Positions 5,901 to 9,958 of a stretch of DNA of 9,958 nt are shown here, in pieces. Source of the stretch: Pseudomonadota bacterium. Its GTDB lineage: Bacteria > Pseudomonadota > Gammaproteobacteria > Acidithiobacillales > Acidithiobacillaceae. Both the position numbers and the translations under genes were made by a program. Under the pieces are notes generated by a model. The model searched no databases and was not told the origin of the DNA. It was given only the letters and a program-made list of their open reading frames with translations. Each line of letters opens with the position of its first letter. Positions within the stretch are counted from its first letter, which is position 1. The stretch lies in NCBI GenBank assembly GCA_021827445.1, contig JAKAVW010000090.1:1-9958 (forward strand). Direction: 5' to 3'.

Positions 5901-6463
5901 TCAGAATCCTTACCAATGGCGCTGGTCTGATTTTTATGAAAATCGGGATCCACGCCCAAGAGGGAGTGGAAGACATCATTGCTCGAAAGAAGCGGGAATA
6001 TGAGCAGGCAGGAATGATTTTTTGGGGGTACGGAGGTAATACCTGCCACCCAACGACTTTTATTCAGCCCTTCGCCAAAACCCAGGCCGAACATCAAGCA
6101 CAGGTGTTCCTGATGATGCACAAGATGACGTCGAATCACAATGCCGACCCTGTATCGGCGAAACAATACTCGGAGGATGGGATTGAGTGGAAACCGATTC
6201 CAGAAGGAATCCAAGTCGTTGGCTCACGCTACGCCATGGTGATTGGCAATCTTACTGAGGAGCAATTTGACCTAAATCTCCGCAACCTAGTGGTGGCCAT
6301 GGGGCCGAAACGTGGGGCATTAGGAACGGATTACATCCAGGGGCACGTGGACAAAGGGTGCTTTGAGTACCACGAAAGAGCTGAGACACCGGAAGAAACT
6401 GAGCTAAAGCACATCGACCTGTATTCACCGTTAAAACCGCCGTATGCAGTATTTCTCAAGTAA
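5897..6463 (+). CDS. WGxG-family protein of unknown function (short form)
   Basis: The family of this 188-residue soluble protein is unknown to me by name. It has an N-terminal helix (EDIIARKKREYEQAG, 25-39) followed by IFWGYGGN (41-48). Later blocks are VFLMMHKM (70-77), SRYAMVIGNL (110-119) and GALGTDYIQGHV (140-151). The same blocks in the same order occur in the 252-residue protein at 8547-9305 (W at residue 43 in both), so the two are homologues. This copy lacks the other's C-terminal 60 or so residues. It follows the DUF43-like gene with a 4-bp overlap. Its 3' end overlaps the convergent PIN gene by 8 bp. I infer a partner or specificity role for the DUF43-like enzyme, without direct evidence. 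Confidence 0.65.
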   Translation: MIRILTNGAGLIFMKIGIHAQEGVEDIIARKKREYEQAGMIFWGYGGNTCHPTTFIQPFAKTQAEHQAQVFLMMHKMTSNHNADPVSAKQYSEDGIEWKPIPEGIQVVGSRYAMVIGNLTEEQFDLNLRNLVVAMGPKRGALGTDYIQGHVDKGCFEYHERAETPEETELKHIDLYSPLKPPYAVFLK

Positions 6464-7091
6464 TAATTGCTGGAGGTGGTGCCAATAGGCCTGGTGCCGC
6501 GCGATTTAGATCACGGTAATAGGAGCGCAGTCCCTCAATGGCATTCTGCTCGCTGCAAAGCGCAAAGCAGACACGTAGCGCAGTATCAGCAGTTGGGTCA
6601 GCATGGATGCGTGGGCCAACCGCCCTGAATCCGAAAGCCTCAATTAATTCGGCTACAACCTGTTCAAGGCACTTAAGGCGCCCTTCTAATCGATGACGCG
6701 CATCGACTGCTTCGCCTGCAGCAGCTAAAGCGCGAATCGCACGTTTATCGCCTGTGAATACGATGGTCCCGATATCCTCTGCAGCTGCCGCTAACAGTGC
6801 TACCTCGCCGGCATGCACTTGTGGAATCGCATTTAATGCTGGCAAGTACGGATTATCAGGGCTTATCGCCAACGGCGGAACAGCTGCCAGGAATGCTTTC
6901 AGCCGTTCTAATGCTGGTTGTGAGCCCGTAAACTTCAGCCCGCGTGTTCTGTTCTCGACGTAGAGACTATATCTGGCGGATTCAAGAACACGCAGGTTGT
7001 TATAGCCGCCAAAATGGTGTGCTGCGAGGTCTTGTAAGTCATATCGACAGACTTTAAGCGCCGCATCATTGTCAACCAGGACGGTCATCAT
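6456..7091 (-). CDS. PIN-like domain nuclease (putative)
   Basis: This 211-residue protein looks like a PIN-type ribonuclease. LVDND (5-9) is the N-terminal strand with acidic residues D7/D9. HAGEVALL (93-100) supplies the conserved Glu (E96). TIVFTGDKRAIRAL (109-122) is the strand with the third acid (D115). Spacing and order fit PIN domains; the C-terminal 80 residues, helical and charged, are specific to this subtype. PIN proteins are usually Mg-dependent RNases, often toxins. It starts at ATG 7091 (a second ATG follows) inside the last 20 bases of the metallopeptidase gene, so expression is coupled to it. It is the distal gene of the HTH-ImmA-PIN operon and the likely effector. PIN assignment is by motif recognition only. 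Confidence 0.65.
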   Translation of the reverse strand: MMTVLVDNDAALKVCRYDLQDLAAHHFGGYNNLRVLESARYSLYVENRTRGLKFTGSQPALERLKAFLAAVPPLAISPDNPYLPALNAIPQVHAGEVALLAAAAEDIGTIVFTGDKRAIRALAAAGEAVDARHRLEGRLKCLEQVVAELIEAFGFRAVGPRIHADPTADTALRVCFALCSEQNAIEGLRSYYRDLNRAAPGLLAPPPAIIT

Positions 7092-8109
7092 CTATCCCAG
7101 CGAAAGGGCCTGTCCCAGATACTTTCAACAAAAATTCCGTATTTTCGGCACTTAGCAACTCCGGATCCCACGACCAGGATAGACAGTCGCTTAAGTCTTG
7201 GTATGCCTCAGTATTTCTGTCGATAACTTGAAGAGCTGCGATAGCTCGTTGCCATTCTCCAGTTGCATACGCTAAGCGCAACAAAAGATGCCCTGGATCG
7301 GTCTGGGTCCGCGAGCCAAGCTCCATCGCCGCACGCGCCAATTCTGGGGGCTTCTGAGTTAAGTCAAGGTTTGGAGCAGTTGTCTTGGCATCACCCGACA
7401 GAATCTCCATCGCGAACTCATCAGCAGCAATCTCATCTTCATCCTTTCCTTTTGCGCCCGATAGTACGATTTGAAAATCGTCATCTATCAAAATCTCATT
7501 ATCCCTAATGTCGCCACGATAAATATGTCCGAGCTCGTGCGCCAAGATGAAGGAGTACCAGGCTTTGTAGGGCGTGCTCTTTGCAATCACGATGGCTGGG
7601 TAGTCATCGAGCTTAACCACCATACCATCCATCTTGGGCATGCCATCCGGCAGCTGGCGCAGCGGTATAACGGGGATGCCATGGTATAAACAATATTTCA
7701 GCAGACCGCGGAGTGAGACCCACTTTCCTCCGTGACTGAATACAAATTTGCGGATGTCCGCCGGCGAACCTGGGGCGACGTAGGGGCGTGCCATGGCAGT
7801 AACGAGAATCCGGGTCACCGCGACCGCGATTGAGGCTGTCGCCGTTAGATTCTGATCCGATAGACGGATACTGCGCTTGAAGCGCGGTGAAGCCGGCAGG
7901 ATAAATTCGACTCGGGGCGGCTCCATGAGCAGCGATTCAGTGTTGAGGCCGAATCGCCTGGCCAACAGCAGTTTTAGCTCGACTAACCCAGTCTCGGTCT
8001 CCACAGCTGCGCGCGAAACCCAATCAGGCATCATCCCACGGATGTAGGTGGCTCCAAGACCTGCTTGAGCAAGCTGATTCATCAGGCTATCGAAGGCCGG
8101 CTTAGTCAC
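7072..8109 (-). CDS. ImmA/IrrE family metallopeptidase
   Basis: HELGH at 191-195 is the zinc-binding HExxH motif. It is followed by an acidic run and ADEFAMEIL (229-237), which carries the third-ligand Glu/Asp region of COG2856 proteins. Members such as ImmA (ICEBs1) and IrrE/PprI (Deinococcus) cleave transcriptional repressors after DNA damage or related signals. The N-terminal 60 residues contain a degenerate helix-turn-helix-like stretch (AAVETETGLVELKLLLARRF). The 345-residue length fits the HTH-fused long form with an extra helical tail. The GTG at 8109 is chosen because AGGAGG lies seven bases upstream. It sits 44 bp after the HTH gene and overlaps the PIN gene by 20 bp, which suggests it controls the HTH protein or the toxin-like partner. 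Confidence 0.88.
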   Translation of the reverse strand: MTKPAFDSLMNQLAQAGLGATYIRGMMPDWVSRAAVETETGLVELKLLLARRFGLNTESLLMEPPRVEFILPASPRFKRSIRLSDQNLTATASIAVAVTRILVTAMARPYVAPGSPADIRKFVFSHGGKWVSLRGLLKYCLYHGIPVIPLRQLPDGMPKMDGMVVKLDDYPAIVIAKSTPYKAWYSFILAHELGHIYRGDIRDNEILIDDDFQIVLSGAKGKDEDEIAADEFAMEILSGDAKTTAPNLDLTQKPPELARAAMELGSRTQTDPGHLLLRLAYATGEWQRAIAALQVIDRNTEAYQDLSDCLSWSWDPELLSAENTEFLLKVSGTGPFAGIDDDRPG

Positions 8110-8116
8110 TATCAGG

Positions 8117-8122
8117 CCTCCT
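8117..8122 (-). promoter_or_regulatory. Shine-Dalgarno for the metallopeptidase GTG start
   Basis: Minus-strand AGGAGG seven bases before GTG 8109. The perfect core and spacing decide this non-ATG start. Confidence 0.75.
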
Positions 8123-8153
8123 GAAGCAGGTTGGCATAGAAATTTAAGCGCAT

Positions 8154-8495
8154 TTACTCTCGCAGCCGATCCAGAGTTTCAATGACTGCGGCTAGCGCCT
8201 TTGCATCGTCATCACTACCGTTCCATACCTTCGCCAAGGCTTTCATCAATTCCTCGTTGTCGCTCGGGTGACGTGCCTTGCCGGTTAGCTTAACACCTGC
8301 ATATTTGCATAATTTCTCTACTGACTCAGATAGACGCACACGCTTCTTTTTCATGATCCTGTGGATTGTGTACTGAGGCACCCCAGTGGCCTTGGAAACA
8401 GCAGTTTGCGAGCCTTTGGGGCGCTTCGTGAGAGGCTCAAGCTTAGCCTTGAGCTCGGTCAAAATCTCGTGCAATGGGCGGTTTATTACTTGCAT
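8154..8495 (-). CDS. Small helix-turn-helix regulator
   Basis: This 113-residue protein has a helix-turn-helix at about 28-56: GSQTAVSKATGVPQYTIHRIMKK shows the A-x(3)-G turn and a recognition helix of lambda-repressor/XRE type. A basic segment KKKRVR follows, then helices with ESVEKLCKYAGVKL, and an acidic C-terminal tail. It is first in the minus operon, ahead of the metallopeptidase and the PIN gene. It faces the gene at 8547 across 51 bp containing repeated TACTTGCAT boxes, so autoregulation is likely. No Shine-Dalgarno precedes ATG 8495, and the best -10 ends only 8 bases before it, so the message may be leaderless. By analogy with ImmA-ImmR it is the candidate substrate of the adjacent metallopeptidase. 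Confidence 0.8.
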   Translation of the reverse strand: MQVINRPLHEILTELKAKLEPLTKRPKGSQTAVSKATGVPQYTIHRIMKKKRVRLSESVEKLCKYAGVKLTGKARHPSDNEELMKALAKVWNGSDDDAKALAAVIETLDRLRE

Positions 8496-8511
8496 CTATG
8501 TAAAATATAAT
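8483..8511 (+). promoter_or_regulatory. Promoter for the gene at 8547
   Basis: A perfect TATAAT -10 lies at 8506-8511, with a weak -35 (TTATTA, 8483-8488) at 17 bp. Transcription would start near 8518, about 29 bases before the TTG start. Confidence 0.5.
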
Positions 8512-8523
8512 GCATACTTGCAT
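8487..8523. promoter_or_regulatory. Repeated operator-like boxes in the divergent promoter
   Basis: The 9-mer TACTTGCAT occurs at 8487-8495 and 8515-8523, 28 bp apart centre to centre. The second copy is also half of the inverted repeat ATGCA-TACT-TGCAT (8510-8523). The boxes bracket both -10 elements and are good candidates for binding by the HTH protein. Confidence 0.5.
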
Positions 8524-8533
8524 AGACAATCAA
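8504..8533 (-). promoter_or_regulatory. Promoter for the HTH-ImmA-PIN operon
   Basis: On the minus strand TATATT (8509-8504) lies 18 bp after TTGATT (8533-8528). The start would fall near 8497, two bases before ATG 8495. The -10 physically overlaps that of the divergent promoter. Confidence 0.4.
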
Positions 8534-8535
8534 GC

Positions 8536-8540
8536 AGGAG
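8536..8540 (+). promoter_or_regulatory. Shine-Dalgarno for the TTG start at 8547
   Basis: AGGAG lies six bases before TTG 8547. The in-frame ATG at 8556 would be 15 bases away, too far for this site, so the TTG start is preferred. Confidence 0.6.
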
Positions 8541-8546
8541 AAACCC

Positions 8547-9305
8547 TTGGCCGCAATGCCAATTCCCTCGCGGTTCTGCTGGAGCAAGGTAGGGACTGAA
8601 TCGGGGGAAACGCTAGATCGCATTCTGATCCGCAAAGAATTCGAGCGCCTTGCGAACGGAGGTTATTTTCTCTGGGGCGTGGGGAATTCAGTATTAAACG
8701 CGGTAGAGGGTCTGTTTCGCTTCGAAACCAGACCTCGGATCATTTTTTCCCGCATGAAAAGCAAGCCGAAGGCCGTGGACGTACGCCCGTCGGTTGTGTA
8801 TGCCTGGATAGGAGCTGAAGCTGCCGATGGCACTCCATGCGAAATACCTGCGTTTAGCCTAATTACTAGTCGCGGCGAGACTGAAACGGTAGGCCGGAAA
8901 CGCTCACACTTTGCGCTGGTTTGCTACTCCTCAGAACCACTGACTGGCGGGCAAGCTTGGCAAAACGCACTCGATGCAGCCTCCTTCGTCAATCTACTTT
9001 CGGGTCGGCCATTGGGGGCGTCACAGGTAACGTCGGTGGTCGAGAGAAATGAACACGCGCAAGGGGCACATCTGCGTAGCCGTTATTCCGTAGATTTCAC
9101 AGCTGAGTTGACTCCCCCAGGTCAGTTTCGCCTCGTAGAACCGATTGCTTTAAATCGAGTACTTATGACTGCGTTAGAAGATACAATCAGCCGCAGAGAC
9201 TATGAAGGCTGGAAAATGGTTGTGCGAAAAATACGGTCCATTGAGAGCAAGAATATCGCGTCCCTAAGAGATCATCTTGTGCAACGTGATCTTGCCTTAG
9301 GCTAA
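8547..9305 (+). CDS. WGxG-family protein of unknown function (long form)
   Basis: This soluble 252-residue protein is probably a widespread hypothetical family, which I cannot name. It opens with FCWSKVG, then a helix (DRILIRKEFERLANGG, 24-39) leading into YFLWGVGN (40-47). Further blocks are RIIFSRMKSKPK (64-75), SHFALVCYSS (120-129) and GRPLGASQVTSVV (153-165). The same blocks occur in the 188-residue protein at 5897-6463. The last 60 or so residues (helical, Arg-rich) are specific to this copy. The TTG start is chosen on its Shine-Dalgarno. It is transcribed away from the HTH-ImmA-PIN operon from an overlapping divergent promoter and so is probably co-regulated with it. No catalytic motif is evident. 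A nucleic-acid- or nucleotide-binding role is possible but speculative. Confidence 0.7.
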   Translation: MAAMPIPSRFCWSKVGTESGETLDRILIRKEFERLANGGYFLWGVGNSVLNAVEGLFRFETRPRIIFSRMKSKPKAVDVRPSVVYAWIGAEAADGTPCEIPAFSLITSRGETETVGRKRSHFALVCYSSEPLTGGQAWQNALDAASFVNLLSGRPLGASQVTSVVERNEHAQGAHLRSRYSVDFTAELTPPGQFRLVEPIALNRVLMTALEDTISRRDYEGWKMVVRKIRSIESKNIASLRDHLVQRDLALG

Positions 9306-9525
9306 AGGTGCTGGGAGCAAGATAAGGTATAGCAATGAAACTGATACTCATAAGCAATAAGTGCTCCAAGAAGCAGGGTAGAGCGTTGGCGACCTAGTGG
9401 GATTTAGGTCCCACCGGCGCAATTAGGCTGAAGTGCTGGTCTCAAAGTCGCACATGGACGTCGCAATCAAAGCTCACCCTGTCTCAAAGCCTCCTTGGCT
9501 CGGTACCCTCTGGGACGTCCCCTGG
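9306..9525. other. Non-coding stretch with hairpins between the cluster and an IS5 remnant
   Basis: No credible gene is visible. GTGGGA/TCCCAC at 9397-9402 and 9409-9414 forms a 6-bp hairpin (loop TTTAGG). The overlapping ACCTA/TAGGT (9392-9396 and 9405-9409) gives a mutually exclusive alternative. GTCTCAAAG is repeated directly at 9439-9447 and 9481-9489. GGGACGTCCC at 9512-9521 is a perfect palindrome beside the point where transposase homology is lost. No T-run terminator follows the gene ending at 9305. Confidence 0.4.
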
Positions 9526-9958
9526 GTGCGCGGTGCGCCGCCGCGCGATCTGGGTGCGAATACCGCAAGCAGCCAGCGCCCGGCGGTGCGGTTGGGAGTC
9601 ATAGCCGCGGTCGGCTTGAACCCAAATGGGGCGGTAGCGGGGTGCCCCGCGTTTGCCGGCGATCGGAGGAATGCCGTTGACCAAGGGCAGCAGCTGGGTG
9701 ACATCGTTGCGGTTGGCCTCGGTAAGAATGACCGTCAGGGGAATGCCTTGGGCATCCGTGAGGAGGTGGTGTTTCGAGCCTGCTTTACGGCGATCGGTTG
9801 GGTTCGGTCCAGTTTTTTTCCCCCGTGCACGGCACGCACCGAGGAGCTGTCGGCCACCGCCCGGGCAAAATCGAGCTTGTCCGCCCCACGCAATTTCGCA
9901 AGCAACACCCGGTGCAACCGGTCCCAAACCCCCGCCTGTTGCCAGTCCCGTAGCCGCC
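9484..9958 (-). pseudogene. IS5 family (IS427-like) transposase, C-terminally truncated, window-cut
   Basis: The reading enters from beyond the window (RLRDWQQAGVWDRLHRVLL), then AVADSSSVRAVHGGKK with the first catalytic Asp region. At an A7 run the frame must slip by -1 to continue TGPNPTDRRKAGSKHH, LLTDAQGIPL, ANRNDVTQLLPLV and QADRGYDS (second Asp). Homology ends at ARRRTAH near 9526, and a short foreign tail runs to TGA at 9484. The block with the third acidic residue (W-x-V-E-R in relatives) is missing, so the enzyme is dead. The DDE transposase moved its own element; this copy is a remnant bordering the island. Confidence 0.85.
9813..9819 (-). other. A7 slippery site, likely programmed -1 frameshift
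   Basis: On the minus strand GGGGG is followed by AAAAAAA. Reading GGA-AAA-AAA then slipping back one base restores the family sequence HGGKKTGPNPT exactly. Without slipping, the ORF ends at 9735. IS427-type elements are known to split their transposase over two frames, so this may be regulation rather than damage. Confidence 0.6.

Noticed and set aside
5861..6214. Minus ORF opposite the short WGxG gene
   Set aside because: Antisense to a gene supported by homology and a strong ribosome site.
9334..9396. Short plus ORF (20 codons) after the last gene of the cluster
   Set aside because: No ribosome site and no features beyond chance.
1..9958. CRISPR array, tRNA or rRNA
   Set aside because: No regularly spaced repeats and no cloverleaf or rRNA-like segments were seen on either strand.

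Overview
The window looks like an accessory, defence-island-type region of a proteobacterial chromosome or plasmid, probably beta- or gammaproteobacterial or a relative. That guess rests on the mix of IS21, IS110 and IS5-type remnants, moderate GC and proteobacterial-style genes; no housekeeping gene is present to fix the taxon. Base composition changes block by block, as expected of a mosaic.

Layout. (1) 104-510: a 407-bp unit bounded by 35-bp inverted repeats that carries one small two-helix membrane protein gene. It abuts a GC-rich beta-propeller ORF (to 1191) that has lost its natural start. (2) 3536-1199, minus strand: a two-gene operon encoding a ParB/Srx-fold protein with a helical C-terminal domain and a Dam-like (D12 class) DNA adenine methyltransferase, a plausible modification/restriction pair. 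(3) About 3576-4940: an insertion-sequence graveyard. Two different IS21-type istB 3' halves are joined head to head at the same conserved IDDF motif. The right-hand one ends inside the 5' half of an IS110-type transposase gene, whose upstream leader resembles an IS110 bridge RNA. (4) 5064-9305: a compact cluster with three transcription units. A DUF43/BpsA-like methyltransferase-fold gene overlaps an unknown gene by 4 bp (plus strand). An HTH - ImmA/IrrE metallopeptidase - PIN-like nuclease operon runs toward them (minus strand). A divergent unknown gene follows (plus strand). (5) 9306-9958: a non-coding stretch, then an IS5-type transposase with an A7 frameshift site and a missing C-terminus, cut by the window edge.

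How the genes may work together. The two unknown proteins flanking the HTH-ImmA-PIN operon (5897-6463 and 8547-9305) appear to be divergent members of one family. They align from K15/K14 through a shared W-G-x-G motif at residue 43 and at several later blocks. The minus operon has the parts of a cleavable-repressor switch: a DNA-binding protein, a metallopeptidase of the type that cleaves repressors, and a nuclease-like effector. It shares a 51-bp divergent promoter region, containing repeated TACTTGCAT boxes, with one of the WGxG genes. I infer a stress- or phage-responsive module, with the DUF43-like enzyme possibly adding a modification chemistry. Nothing here proves that function. This cluster and the ParB/methyltransferase pair are the best candidates for undescribed systems.
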